Below, in pieces: positions 47,012 to 56,363 of a stretch of 64,000 nucleotides of DNA. A program made the translations under genes and the position numbers. Within the stretch, counting starts at the first letter, position 1; each line of letters opens with the position of its first letter. Under the pieces are notes generated by a model. The model was not told the DNA's origin and made no database searches. It saw nothing but the letters and a program-made list of their open reading frames with translations. Origin of the DNA: Ureibacillus massiliensis 4400831 = CIP 108448 = CCUG 49529 (GTDB lineage: Bacteria > Bacillota > Bacilli > Bacillales_A > Planococcaceae); NCBI RefSeq assembly GCF_000772965.1, contig NZ_JPVQ01000002.1, positions 1 to 64,000 on the forward strand, in the 5' to 3' direction.

Positions 47012-47665
47012 CTATTCACTTATTAGTTCGAATTGATCCTTCTTTAAAACCTTTTCGTTTTGCAAAATAAATTCAATCACTGAATTGTTAGTTTTTACAG
47101 AATCGATTATCGATTGAACCCATTCTCCATCTTCCTCATATCGAACCTTTCGCCCTATTAATTTACTAGCTTCAACTAATGGATTTTCGGTAGGCTCTAC
47201 TGTTGACGGTCTATTAAAGATAGATGAAATATGTCCTGGTGTAATTTCTTTTCCATCCTTAAGTACGAAATAAGGTTCACCATCAATGAATTTTAATTGT
47301 TCAATGACACCCGTTCCTTCATTTACAATGAGGTTACCCTCTTCATCGACTTCCTCTGTTAATTCATGCCATTGTATCTCTTTTCCAATGAACGTTGTAT
47401 AATCCATCAGCTGTGATTGATGCTGTGAATCTAGTAAGTTTTCAATAGCTTTCGTCATATTTTGCATTTGCTCTAATGAACTAAACTGAGCTAATTGAGC
47501 AATATATTCAGTATTATCCATTGGTTGAGTAGGGTCTTGATGTTGTAATTGCGTTACCAATAGCTGTAAGAAGGCATCTTTCCCTAATGAATTACTCCCA
47601 GTTTGTTTAGTAGTCGTTCTATTAGACAAGTAATAATCGTTGGAAATCGGATTTGTATTTGCCAT
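47012..47665 (-). CDS. flgD: Flagellar hook capping protein FlgD
   Basis: This 217-residue hook cap scaffold shows the N-terminal signature GKDAFLQLLVTQLQHQDPTQPMDNTEYIAQLAQFSSLEQM at about 28-68 in segments, the key FlgD region. The C-terminal part is shorter and less conserved than in enterics, as is usual in Bacillales. It lies 3 nt after fliK and precedes the hook-region gene. Confidence 0.93.
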   Translation of the reverse strand: MANTNPISNDYYLSNRTTTKQTGSNSLGKDAFLQLLVTQLQHQDPTQPMDNTEYIAQLAQFSSLEQMQNMTKAIENLLDSQHQSQLMDYTTFIGKEIQWHELTEEVDEEGNLIVNEGTGVIEQLKFIDGEPYFVLKDGKEITPGHISSIFNRPSTVEPTENPLVEASKLIGRKVRYEEDGEWVQSIIDSVKTNNSVIEFILQNEKVLKKDQFELISE

Positions 47666-47668
47666 CTG

Positions 47669-49000
47669 CTACACCTCCTCGTTGATCAAATAATCTTTAA
47701 AGCTTAAACTTTCCTCATCTTCATCATGTTCATCTTGGTTTTCATTTTCTTGTTCTTGCTGTTGCCTAAACATATTACTGAACATGCTTTGATCACGGAA
47801 GTTACGATCAGTTTCCTGTAAACTTTGTGCTATATCGATTCGATCCATTTGAATATTTGCGTGTGCAAATGCAGATTTTAATTGATGCAACTGACCATCA
47901 AGTAATTCTTTTGCCGCCTGCGTTGTTGCAAGCAATCTTGCAGATAGAACACCATCTTGTTGCATAATTTCAATTCGAATAGAGCCTAAATTTTCAGGAT
48001 AAAGTTTCAACAAAAGCTTCATTGTACCTTGTGTATTCGACAATTGACTACGATTCATTAAATATTGAATTTCTTTAACTAACGCTTCTCCCTGAGCATT
48101 CTTTTCTACTGGAAGTGTGATTGTAAAAGTTTTCACACTTGTATTTGTTGTTTGCTGGGTTGATATAGGTGTTTGCATAGTTTCCGTTGTGTTTTCTGTT
48201 TGCTTCACTACTTGCTGCTGAGAGCTCTGAGTAACACTGTTATTTGATACTGCACTTTGAACTGTTTGAGTTGTAACTGTCGCAATTTGCTTTGTTGTTG
48301 AGTCTGTAGAAGATACCAAGTCCTCTTTTGTAGACTTATGTACCTGTTCAACTACCATTTTTATTACATCTTTTAAATTCAGTAATTGAAGAGGTTGGTC
48401 ACCCATTAAATCTCCATTCTTACCAACAATTTGTGCAAGCTTTAAAAATTGAATAAGTTGTTCCGCTTCTTTTGGTGTAACTTTATGTTCACCTTGTAGG
48501 GCAGTTGCAAGCTGACTTATTATATTTGGAGCTTGTTCATTTACCATTTGGACAAATTGCCAAATATTATTCAGTTCAATGTTCTCAGTATCTAAAAGGT
48601 TTTCCATCATTTTTGATAGCTCTTCACTATCCATATTTAATAAAGACAGTAAATCTTCTAAATTCATCGATTCATCGATAGATTTCATTTGCCCTTCCCC
48701 ATCGACTTGAATCGTAAGAAACCCTTCATCATGTGAAATACCAAGTAAATCTAACACTTCTTCAATTGACTCTGAGTCTAGTAGATTATTTAATGCCTCT
48801 ACATCAACTGTTTCTTCCTTTGCAGTATCAGTTTTAGTTGTATTATTTTGGCTTGCTACAATTTTACTGAAAACTTCACCAAATTTACCGCTAGTTTCTC
48901 CAAGTGCTTTCGAAGTATTTGCTGTCGTAGCTTTTGTTGATGTTTGTCCAGTTGAAATTGTTTGACTCATCGATGTTAATTGCATGATTCCTAAATTCAT
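47669..49000 (-). CDS. fliK: Flagellar hook-length control protein FliK
   Basis: From ATG 49000 this is 443 residues; GGAAGGAGG lies just upstream, so the longer GTG-type start at 49018 is unlikely. FliK measures hook length and triggers the FlhB specificity switch. The N-terminal two-thirds is low-complexity (T, Q, S-rich). The C-terminal FliK domain carries LLLKLYPENLGSIRIEIMQQDGVLSARLLA near 335-365 in segments. An acidic tail ends it. Its partner FlhB is split in this window. Confidence 0.88.
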   Translation of the reverse strand: MNLGIMQLTSMSQTISTGQTSTKATTANTSKALGETSGKFGEVFSKIVASQNNTTKTDTAKEETVDVEALNNLLDSESIEEVLDLLGISHDEGFLTIQVDGEGQMKSIDESMNLEDLLSLLNMDSEELSKMMENLLDTENIELNNIWQFVQMVNEQAPNIISQLATALQGEHKVTPKEAEQLIQFLKLAQIVGKNGDLMGDQPLQLLNLKDVIKMVVEQVHKSTKEDLVSSTDSTTKQIATVTTQTVQSAVSNNSVTQSSQQQVVKQTENTTETMQTPISTQQTTNTSVKTFTITLPVEKNAQGEALVKEIQYLMNRSQLSNTQGTMKLLLKLYPENLGSIRIEIMQQDGVLSARLLATTQAAKELLDGQLHQLKSAFAHANIQMDRIDIAQSLQETDRNFRDQSMFSNMFRQQQEQENENQDEHDEDEESLSFKDYLINEEV

Positions 49001-49033
49001 ATTTTCACCTCCTTCCAAGAAGATGTTTTTTTG

Positions 49034-49624
49034 TTATCTTGATAGCAACTCTGTGAACTTTGCAGCATCTGTTGGATTCATCTTGGAAAGAACTTCTGAT
49101 AAAGTATCAGATTTTAAACTTGATAAAATACGTACAGCCTCATCTTGACTCATTGCTACTAGAATTGGAGCAGCTTCTTTCGCAGACATTTTTTCGAAGG
49201 CAGATACGATTTCAGTAAACTCTTTCTTTGCAGTATCTTGTTCCCTCTGTATGCGGTCAATTTCATATTCTAGTTCTTCTTGAAGGATAGCCGCTTCTTC
49301 AGTTTTTGATTTTTCACTTTCAAGTTGTGATTGGAGCTGGGCAATCTCAGCTTCTTTTTGCTCTATTTGTGCTTGTAACTCCACAATTTTTTCATCAAAT
49401 TCTTGAATTGGCTTACTTGTTTCTTGCTGTGATGGAACAAATGGTAAATTACCAGTTAATTCTTTTGTTTTCTCGAAGATGTTTGTATTTGTAATCGTTG
49501 CAATGACTAGTAGCACCGCGATAACAAACATTAATGGTATTAGAAACCAAAAGAAAATCTTTTGAAAAACACCCGGTGATTTTACTTCTTCAATATTGTT
49601 CTCTTGATAATTTGGCCTTGTCAT
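49034..49624 (-). CDS. ylxF: YlxF-like protein with MgtE N-domain motif
   Basis: From ATG 49624 (AGGTGATCCT before it) this is a 196-residue protein: a short N-terminus, one membrane helix (about 27-50), a long coiled coil (about 75-140), and a C-terminal MgtE_N-like helical domain with KMSAKEAAPILVAMSQDEAVRIL and SEVLSKMNPTDAAKF. NCBI-type naming calls this family MotE/YlxF. A role in flagellar assembly is inferred from its fixed place between fliJ and fliK. It begins 4 nt after the fliJ stop. Confidence 0.85.
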   Translation of the reverse strand: MTRPNYQENNIEEVKSPGVFQKIFFWFLIPLMFVIAVLLVIATITNTNIFEKTKELTGNLPFVPSQQETSKPIQEFDEKIVELQAQIEQKEAEIAQLQSQLESEKSKTEEAAILQEELEYEIDRIQREQDTAKKEFTEIVSAFEKMSAKEAAPILVAMSQDEAVRILSSLKSDTLSEVLSKMNPTDAAKFTELLSR

Positions 49625-49628
49625 AGGA

Positions 49629-50078
49629 TCACCTGATTTCTTTCTTGTTGTACATAAGTAAAGAAATTTCATCAAGTCTAAGCATTTCTAACTTATCTTG
49701 CTCTTCTTTATATGCTTCGAAGTCTTTTTCCCGCATTTTTTCAAACTTACGTACTTCCAAGTTTTTTTCAACTAATTTTTGTTCGTGCCAATTCATTTTT
49801 GTTCTTGCCTGAATAACCTTTTGTTGCATATCAGTTATAGAATGTTCAAGACTACCAAGGAATTTTGCATAATGATGAATTTCATCAATTGTTGCTCCAA
49901 TTTTTAATTTGTCATTTTGAAATTCTATTAATTCTTCTTTCTTTTTCAATAATTCATATAATTTCGTTGCAACTTCTTCAAAAGAATTGACAGCTTGTTT
50001 ATACGCCATCTCGGTTTGTTGTTTTTCTTGTTCTCGGATTGTTAATACTTTTTCAAATCGATACTGATATTGAAGCAT
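49629..50078 (-). CDS. fliJ: Flagellar export chaperone FliJ
   Basis: This 149-residue, almost wholly helical coiled-coil protein begins MLQYQYRFEKVLTIREQEKQ, the FliJ pattern. FliJ interacts with the FliI ATPase and FlhA and helps couple energy for export. Its ATG shares 1 nt with the fliI stop, so translation is coupled. The length (about 147) is normal. Confidence 0.93.
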   Translation of the reverse strand: MLQYQYRFEKVLTIREQEKQQTEMAYKQAVNSFEEVATKLYELLKKKEELIEFQNDKLKIGATIDEIHHYAKFLGSLEHSITDMQQKVIQARTKMNWHEQKLVEKNLEVRKFEKMREKDFEAYKEEQDKLEMLRLDEISLLMYNKKEIR

Positions 50079-51403
50079 TATTTGCCACCACCATTCGACA
50101 ATGCTATAAGTTCCTTCACAGTTTCATCCAATGTGACTTTATCTTTATAGCCCTGTTTTAAGAATTTTGTAATCAGTGGTTCGTAATAAATCGCCTCATC
50201 TATTTCTTTTGAAGTGCCTTTTTTATATGCACCAATATTAATCAAGTCCTCTGACTTTGAGTATGTATAGTAAAGATCGCGTAGACGTTCTGCTGCTTTT
50301 ACATGCTCATCAGTTGATATATGGTTCATTAAGCGACTGATACTCTTTAATACATTAATCGCAGGATATTGTCCTTTATTAGCGAGTGTCCGATCTAACA
50401 CAATGTGACCATCCAAAATCCCTCTTACTGTATCGGCTATTGGCTCATTCATATCATCACCATCAACTAATACGGTATAAAAGGCAGTAATGGTACCTTT
50501 TAGATTTGTACCAGTTCGTTCTAATAGCTTTGGCAAAATTGAAAACACAGACGGTGTATACCCTTTTTGTGCAGGCGGTTCACCTGTTGCTAGTCCAATT
50601 TCACGCTGTGCCATTGCAACTCGAGTAACAGAGTCCATCATCAACATGACATTTAATCCACGGTCTCTAAAATATTCAGCGATTGCTGTTGCAGTAAAAG
50701 CACCTTTTATACGCATAAGTGCCGGTTGGTCACCCGTAGCAGCAACAACAATCGAACGACTTAAACCTTCTTCACCTAAATCTCTTTCGATAAACTCTCG
50801 AACTTCACGTCCACGTTCACCTATTAATGCAATAACATTTAAATCAGCTCTTGTATTCCTTGCAATCATACCTAATAATGTACTTTTCCCAACACCGGAA
50901 CCAGCAAAAATACCTACACGTTGTCCCGTTCCAACTGTTAACATACCATCTATTGCTTTTACACCAACTTCAAGTTGTTCATTTATAGGTGGTCTTGTAA
51001 GAGGATTAGGAGGTTCTTTTTCAGTCTGAACAGTTACTAATCCCCTTGGCAAGACAGAGCCATCAAATGGATTTCCCATTGAATCAAGTACTTTACCTAT
51101 TAACTCTGGCCCGACTTTTATTTCTAATGGTCTACCTGTACCTTCAACTAAACAGCCTATTGAAATTTCACGAATAGAAGTGAAGGGCATTAAAACTACA
51201 AATTCATCTTTAAAACCTACAACTTCTGCTAGTATGATTTGATGTCCATTTTTAGGAGAATGAACGTGTATTTTACAAACGTCACCTATGGAACTATCTG
51301 GACCTTGTGACTCAATCATTAAGCCAACAACTCTTGTAACCTTACCGAACTTTTTAAAAGTTGATATATTGGGGATTTGGTCAATTAATTGAGACGCTCG
51401 CAT
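50078..51403 (-). CDS. fliI: Flagellar export ATPase FliI
   Basis: This 441-residue F1-beta-like ATPase unfolds and feeds export substrates. Walker A GSGVGKST lies at 168-175, then GERGREVREFIE near 200, Walker B LMMDSVTRVAMAQREIGL near 245-262, and RTGTNLKGTITAFYTVLVDGDDMNEPI. All core motifs intact. It begins 4 nt after the fliH stop. Confidence 0.97.
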   Translation of the reverse strand: MRASQLIDQIPNISTFKKFGKVTRVVGLMIESQGPDSSIGDVCKIHVHSPKNGHQIILAEVVGFKDEFVVLMPFTSIREISIGCLVEGTGRPLEIKVGPELIGKVLDSMGNPFDGSVLPRGLVTVQTEKEPPNPLTRPPINEQLEVGVKAIDGMLTVGTGQRVGIFAGSGVGKSTLLGMIARNTRADLNVIALIGERGREVREFIERDLGEEGLSRSIVVAATGDQPALMRIKGAFTATAIAEYFRDRGLNVMLMMDSVTRVAMAQREIGLATGEPPAQKGYTPSVFSILPKLLERTGTNLKGTITAFYTVLVDGDDMNEPIADTVRGILDGHIVLDRTLANKGQYPAINVLKSISRLMNHISTDEHVKAAERLRDLYYTYSKSEDLINIGAYKKGTSKEIDEAIYYEPLITKFLKQGYKDKVTLDETVKELIALSNGGGK

Positions 51404-51407
51404 CCAA

Positions 51408-52187
51408 TCATTCCTTACTCTCTAAAATTTCACTTAACTTCATTCTAAGCTCATGCAATTGTTCATCTATCGATACAACAATTCGTCCATGATTCGTTTC
51501 GATATAGCATTCCGTATCTGCTAGTTCTTCGAGTACAAATATAAAGAACGGTACATCCGTTGGGAAAATTTCAACTAATTCATCACGATTGCTCGATACC
51601 AATCGATGATATTTTGGAGAAACATAAAGTTTTATTTCTTTCATTTCTCTCGCTTCTTTTAAACCACGCTTAACAATAGAAAGGAAAGTCTCGTCATTAC
51701 GATCTAAGGTTGTAGCTATAATTCGTTCAGCAGTAGTCAATGCTAACTCTAAAATAACTGCTTCTTGATCTTCGATATATCTCTTCGCATTTTCCTTTGA
51801 ATCTTCAATTGTTTGATTTGCAATTTTGAGAGCTTGCTGCATATCAGCATTGGCCTTTTTGATACCTTCTTCATAACCTTCTTGAAATCCCTCATCATAG
51901 GCTGTCTTTTGAAGTACGATTTTTTCCTCTTCCCAAAGCTTTCTTAAATGATTTAGTTCTTCAAGTTGATTATTTCGATATTGTTCAAATTCTTCTTTTT
52001 CAGCAAGAAATTGATTTTTTTCGTCTGTTAATTTCTTTGTTTGAGCTTTAAACAATTCTTCAACTGTTGGTTCTTGCTGTTCTATAGCATTTTCGTCAAA
52101 TTGTGCAGTAAAAAGATCACGGATTTGAATTTCTATCTGTTTATCCTCTGGCGGTGTTGAACTTATTGAACGGATAATTCTAGACAA
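51408..52187 (-). CDS. fliH: Flagellar assembly protein FliH
   Basis: FliH regulates and localises FliI. It is a helical protein (259 residues from TTG 52187) with a glutamate-rich coiled coil (about 45-105), a GYEEGIKKA segment, and a C-terminal domain beginning around LELALTTAERIIATTL. The start is uncertain: GGAGGAG (52203-52197) abuts ATG 52196 but lies 9 nt from TTG 52187, so I chose the TTG. The N-terminus overlaps the fliG stop. Confidence 0.88.
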   Translation of the reverse strand: MSRIIRSISSTPPEDKQIEIQIRDLFTAQFDENAIEQQEPTVEELFKAQTKKLTDEKNQFLAEKEEFEQYRNNQLEELNHLRKLWEEEKIVLQKTAYDEGFQEGYEEGIKKANADMQQALKIANQTIEDSKENAKRYIEDQEAVILELALTTAERIIATTLDRNDETFLSIVKRGLKEAREMKEIKLYVSPKYHRLVSSNRDELVEIFPTDVPFFIFVLEELADTECYIETNHGRIVVSIDEQLHELRMKLSEILESKE

Positions 52188-53193
52188 TGACGTCATCTCC
52201 TCCACCACGAGCGATGATGATTTCACCAGCATCTTCTAAACGACGGATAATCGCAACAATTCTTGTTTGCGCATCTTCAACATCCCGCAGTCGTACAGGA
52301 CCCATAATTTCCATTTCCTCTTTGAATGTATCTGCCATACGCTGAGACATATTGCGGAAAATAATTTCTTTTACCTCATCACTACATACTTTCATTGAAA
52401 GTAATAGATCCTCATTTTCACAATCACGGATAACTCTTTGAATAGAACGATTGTCCAATGTAACGATATCTTCGAATACAAACATACGTTTTTTAATTTC
52501 TTCAGCTAATTCAGGATCTTGAATCTCAAGTGCATCTAAAATTGTTTTTTCCGTTTGACGATCTACGCCGTTAAGTACTTCAACAACTGCATCAATACCA
52601 CCAGTTTCTGTATAATCCTGTGTCACCGTAGAAGATAATTTACGCTCAAGTACAGATTCTATTTCGCTAATAACCTCAGGTGAAGTTGAATCCATCATAG
52701 CAATTCGTTTTGCGATATCCGCTTGGACTTCCTGCGGTAAAGACGATAAAATAACTCCCGCCTGAGCTGGATCCAAATAAGACAGTATTAGAGCGATTGT
52801 TTGTGGATGCTCATTTTGAATAAAGTTAAATATTTGTGACGGATCTGCCTTTCTTGCAAAGTCAAATGGTCTCACCTGTAACGAAGAAGTTAAACGATTA
52901 ATAATTGCTTGTGCTTGGTCGTGTCCCAACGCTTTTTCCAATACCGTTTTCGCATATCCGATCCCGCCCTGTGAGATATAATCTTGGGCTAAAGCGATAT
53001 TATGGAATTCTTCTATTATGTCTTCTTTTACACCTGGTTCCACTTTTTTCACACCAGAAATTTCTAGCGTTAATCGTTCAATCTCTTCTTCATTCAAATG
53101 TTTATAAACTGAAGCAGATACTTCAGGTCCAAGCGAAATTAATAGAAGAGCAGCTTTTTGTTTGCCAGACAATTCTTTATCCTTTTTTGACAC
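52180..53193 (-). CDS. fliG: Flagellar motor switch protein FliG
   Basis: This 337-residue C-ring protein couples the stator to the rotor. The N-terminal domain binds FliF and starts KQKAALLLISLGPEVSASVYKHL. The middle domain carries the EHPQTIALILSYLDPAQAGVIL motif near 125-145. The C-terminal domain has the charged torque helix DIVTLDNRSIQRVIRDCENEDLL in the last 100 residues. Full length. It lies 15 nt after fliF and overlaps fliH. Confidence 0.97.
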   Translation of the reverse strand: MSKKDKELSGKQKAALLLISLGPEVSASVYKHLNEEEIERLTLEISGVKKVEPGVKEDIIEEFHNIALAQDYISQGGIGYAKTVLEKALGHDQAQAIINRLTSSLQVRPFDFARKADPSQIFNFIQNEHPQTIALILSYLDPAQAGVILSSLPQEVQADIAKRIAMMDSTSPEVISEIESVLERKLSSTVTQDYTETGGIDAVVEVLNGVDRQTEKTILDALEIQDPELAEEIKKRMFVFEDIVTLDNRSIQRVIRDCENEDLLLSMKVCSDEVKEIIFRNMSQRMADTFKEEMEIMGPVRLRDVEDAQTRIVAIIRRLEDAGEIIIARGGGDDVIV

Positions 53194-53208
53194 GGCTAAA
53201 CCCTCCCA

Positions 53209-54807
53209 TTAATCTTCAGTAATCCAACTTCGTAATAATTTTGCAAAGTCTTCTGGTTTTTCTTTCGCCATTTTTTCAAGCTGTTTACGGCGAACGGTAC
53301 TTTCTGTTTCTTTTTCATCATTTATATCTTCTACTAACAAGTCTCTTCTTTGTTCTTCAATTACTTCAAATTCTTGTTCTTCTTGTTTACGTCTTCTGCC
53401 AACTAACAACATCACTACGAGTAATACAATTACTACAACAAGAATTCCGCCGATAACCCATACCCACCATGGAATAGCAGGTGATTGTTCCTCAAGGCCA
53501 GTAGTATCATTTCCTAAGAATGGTTGAACTGAAACTACCACTTTATCCTCAATTTGTTGTGCTGTTAGCTCACCCGCTGCCTCTTTATCTATTGAAGTTC
53601 TAACGATCGTCGCAAGTATTTGCTCGATATCGTCTCTAACGCCCTCTGATAATGAAGCTGCATCGTCAGGAACAGGTGGCTCAACCATAACTTGAATTCC
53701 AATATCTCTGATTTTGTATGGACTTTCTTGAATATCTTTTGTAATTCGATTTACATCAGAGTTTATTGTTTCTTCTATACGTTCATATTCACCATTGTCT
53801 GTTGTTCCTTCAGCATAATCTGTGAAATTATCTGTTACATTTCCTGCTTCAGGCGTTCCATTTGCTGCACCTGAACCAGTATAGGATTCAGTAATACGTT
53901 GTGCACTAATTTCAATTCCTGACATATTTTCTTCATCTACAGGCTGTACTAAATTTTCTTGGCGATTTTCCTGCTTAAAGTCAATATCAGTTGTCACAGA
54001 CACTACAACTTTATCGTTCCCCATTAAAGTACCGAGCATTTGCTGAACTTGTCTTTGCAAATCTCGTTCAATCGTCTTTTTCACTTCCATTTGACCTGCA
54101 ACAGAGTCAATTGAACCTGAACCTGTTGATGCTGATTCTAAATCGTAGTACTCAGAGAATTGATTTGAAATGGTAATATTATCTGTACTTAAATTCGGAA
54201 TACTTTTTGACACAAGATTATAAAGTGTTTTTATTTGTTCATCTGAAAACTGATGTCCTGGTTCTGTATTTAAAATTACTGAAGCAGTTGCTTCTTGTGC
54301 TGCATCGTTTAAGAAAACTCCTTGCTCTGGTATTGCAAGCATCACATTTGCACTTTTAACACCATCAATTTGTTTAATTAAATTTTCGAGTTCAGTTTCT
54401 GTTGCAGCTTTTTTAATGACATCAAATTCATTATCAGTCATACCAAAACCAGCGTTTGAAGTGAAAAATGAATTATTAATTTCACCAGTTTCCGGATAAC
54501 CTTGTGAAGCCAAAGATACTTTTAAAGTATCAACTTGGTCTTCTGGTACTAAAATATTTGTACCTCCAGGCGCAATCTCATATGTAACACCTTGAGTATT
54601 TAACACCTCTGCTATTTGACCTGTTTCAGAGGCAGAAAGTTCTGTAAATAGAGGCACCATTGTAGTACGTGTAAAGAAATATGTTATAATTCCAGCTAAT
54701 GCGATGACACCTAATAGTGTCCCGATGATTGCGCCTTTTTGTTTTTTCGTTCGACTCTTCCAAAATTGTGTCGAGTCTGTTTTCACTTTTGTCAATCGTT
54801 CATTCAT
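53209..54807 (-). CDS. fliF: Flagellar MS-ring protein FliF
   Basis: This 532-residue protein forms the membrane/supramembrane ring. It has two membrane helices: about 25-45 (GAIIGTLLGVIALAGIITYFF) and about 440-465 (WWVWVIGGILVVVIVLLVVML). The periplasmic domain between them carries SASVILNTEPGHQFSDEQI. The C-terminal tail LEKMAKEKPEDFAKLLRSWI binds FliG. Full length for Bacillus. It starts about 60 nt after fliE and precedes fliG. Confidence 0.97.
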   Translation of the reverse strand: MNERLTKVKTDSTQFWKSRTKKQKGAIIGTLLGVIALAGIITYFFTRTTMVPLFTELSASETGQIAEVLNTQGVTYEIAPGGTNILVPEDQVDTLKVSLASQGYPETGEINNSFFTSNAGFGMTDNEFDVIKKAATETELENLIKQIDGVKSANVMLAIPEQGVFLNDAAQEATASVILNTEPGHQFSDEQIKTLYNLVSKSIPNLSTDNITISNQFSEYYDLESASTGSGSIDSVAGQMEVKKTIERDLQRQVQQMLGTLMGNDKVVVSVTTDIDFKQENRQENLVQPVDEENMSGIEISAQRITESYTGSGAANGTPEAGNVTDNFTDYAEGTTDNGEYERIEETINSDVNRITKDIQESPYKIRDIGIQVMVEPPVPDDAASLSEGVRDDIEQILATIVRTSIDKEAAGELTAQQIEDKVVVSVQPFLGNDTTGLEEQSPAIPWWVWVIGGILVVVIVLLVVMLLVGRRRKQEEQEFEVIEEQRRDLLVEDINDEKETESTVRRKQLEKMAKEKPEDFAKLLRSWITED

Positions 54808-54867
54808 TATGAGTCCTCCGGTACTTTTGAATACACCAACAATTTATATTCGATTGTAACCGTTAGA

Positions 54868-55170
54868 TTATATTGACATACGCATAATCTCCTGGTATGC
54901 ATCGATTACTTTATTACGAACTTCCATAGTTGCATTCAATGTAATACTTGCTTTTTGAGCAGCAATCATTACTTCATGTAATTCCACATCTTGTCCACTA
55001 ATTAACTTCTGAGTTAATACATCTGATTCCATTTGTTGATTGTTTACAGATGAAATCGCATCTTTTAATAAGTTAGAGAAATTTTGCTGCGCTTCATATG
55101 GTGTTGATAATTTAGTAGCTTGATTTGTTACTTGAGTTGGTGCCATTAAAGATACTGAGTTTATAGCCAT
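54868..55170 (-). CDS. fliE: Flagellar hook-basal body protein FliE
   Basis: This 100-residue rod-MS ring adaptor shows the family C-terminus DVELHEVMIAAQKASITLNATMEVRNKVIDAYQEIMRM in segments. The N-terminus is helical. It is exported by the flagellar type III system with no signal peptide. Order flgB-flgC-fliE-fliF is typical for Bacillus. Confidence 0.95.
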   Translation of the reverse strand: MAINSVSLMAPTQVTNQATKLSTPYEAQQNFSNLLKDAISSVNNQQMESDVLTQKLISGQDVELHEVMIAAQKASITLNATMEVRNKVIDAYQEIMRMSI

Positions 55171-55193
55171 TTATGAATCACCATTCCTATATG

Positions 55194-55646
55194 TTATTTG
55201 CCAATCTCTAAAGCTTTTGTAAGCATTGATTTATTTGCATTAAAAACTGTAACGTTTGCCTCATATGATCTTGTTGCAGACATTAGGTCAACCATCTCTT
55301 TTAATAAATCGACATTTGGCATTTCAACATATCCGTCTTCATTTGCATCGGGATGTGTTGGGTCATAAACAAGTTTAAAAGGTGTTTCAGTATCATCGTT
55401 AATAGCTGTTACTTTAACACCTTCACCCGTTCCATTTTTCCCCATCGCTACATTTAAAAAATTTGAAAATCTTCCTTCGTCACTAGATAAAGAAACTGAC
55501 TTCCTTCTATAAGGCTCCCATTCTCCATTGACTTGTCTTGCGCGAGTTGTGTCGACATTTGCGATATTTGACGAGACTACATCCATTCTTAAACGTTGAG
55601 CTGTTAAAGCAGATGCTGTTATATTCATACTTTTAAAAATCGACAT
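55194..55646 (-). CDS. flgC: Flagellar basal-body rod protein FlgC
   Basis: This 150-residue proximal rod protein begins MSIFKSMNITASALTAQRLRMDVVSSNIANVDTT in segments and ends NVDLLKEMVDLMSATRSYEANVTVFNANKSMLTKALEI, the axial D0 helices. It begins 2 nt after the flgB stop. Normal length. Confidence 0.96.
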   Translation of the reverse strand: MSIFKSMNITASALTAQRLRMDVVSSNIANVDTTRARQVNGEWEPYRRKSVSLSSDEGRFSNFLNVAMGKNGTGEGVKVTAINDDTETPFKLVYDPTHPDANEDGYVEMPNVDLLKEMVDLMSATRSYEANVTVFNANKSMLTKALEIGK

Positions 55647-55648
55647 GA

Positions 55649-56041
55649 CTAACGACCTCCTTTAATGACAGTGTTTAATGTGTTCAATTTCCCACTAATT
55701 CGATCAATCAACGCATTATAGTAGATTGTATTTTCTGCTAAGCTGGCTTGTTCAGCATCCATATCTACACCATTTCCGTTATGTCTATATCTGAAATTCT
55801 CGTAATTAAATACTTTAGAATTTGATTGAGCTATTTTAAAATCATAATGTCTCGTGTTTGTACGATTTGCAGAAATTGTCGTTCCTTGTTCCTCTGCCAG
55901 CACTTGTTTGAAGCTGACATCTTTAGCTTTATAATTTGGTGTGTCGACATTTGCAATATTTTGAGCAATTGCCTTATTTTTCAAAGAAGCATAATTGAGT
56001 CCTTTTTCTAAACTGCTGATTGTTCCTCCAAATAAACTCAA
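55649..56041 (-). CDS. flgB: Flagellar basal-body rod protein FlgB
   Basis: This proximal rod protein is the first gene of the fla/che operon. The TTG start at 56041 gives 130 residues beginning SLFGGTISSLEKGLNY; AAAAGGGG lies 6-7 nt before it. A GTG at 56050 is in frame but abuts the ribosome site. The core KAIAQNIANVDTPNYKAKDVSF is typical. B. subtilis FlgB has about 129 residues. Confidence 0.93.
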   Translation of the reverse strand: MSLFGGTISSLEKGLNYASLKNKAIAQNIANVDTPNYKAKDVSFKQVLAEEQGTTISANRTNTRHYDFKIAQSNSKVFNYENFRYRHNGNGVDMDAEQASLAENTIYYNALIDRISGKLNTLNTVIKGGR

Positions 56042-56138
56042 ACTTTTCACCCCTTTTAATAATATTACTTTTTGATGACATCCATAAATACAATTTTAAA
56101 TAAGTTAAACATATGTGTCTATTGCCTTTTGTCACTTT

Positions 56139-56167
56139 TTAATAGGCTAATTGCACTAATTTTTCAA
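56139..56167 (-). promoter_or_regulatory. Candidate sigma-A promoter of the fla/che operon
   Basis: On the minus strand TTGAAA (56167-56162), a 17-nt spacer and TATTAA (56144-56139). The predicted leader to flgB is about 90 nt. The rest of 56051-56311 is AT-rich with no gene. A GCC sits just before TATTAA, recalling a SigD -10 (GCCGATAT), but the match is poor. Confidence 0.4.
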
Positions 56168-56311
56168 CTTTTTTTCAATTTTTATTCATTTATTTCTTAC
56201 TAGATTCCTAATTTCGACATTTTGAAACCGGGACATCTCTAAATCTAAATATTATTATAATATATTTGTTTGAAATAAAAAGATATCAGTGTTTAACACC
56301 TATGTATTATT

Positions 56312-56350
56312 TATGTAATAAAAAAGGTTTCATCTTCCAGATGAAACCTT
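56312..56350 (-). terminator. Rho-independent terminator after codY
   Basis: AAGGTTTCATCT (56324-56335) and AGATGAAACCTT (56339-56350) form a perfect 12-bp stem with a 3-nt loop. TTTATTACAT follows on the minus strand. It ends the xerC-hslVU-codY transcript 14 nt past codY, so fla/che starts from its own promoter. Confidence 0.9.
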
Positions 56351-56363
56351 ACTTATTATATTC

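Noticed and set aside
50490-51029. 179-residue open frame on the plus strand opposite fliI
   Set aside because: It is antisense to an intact, conserved fliI, has no ribosome site and its sequence has no family resemblance. It is a codon-bias shadow.
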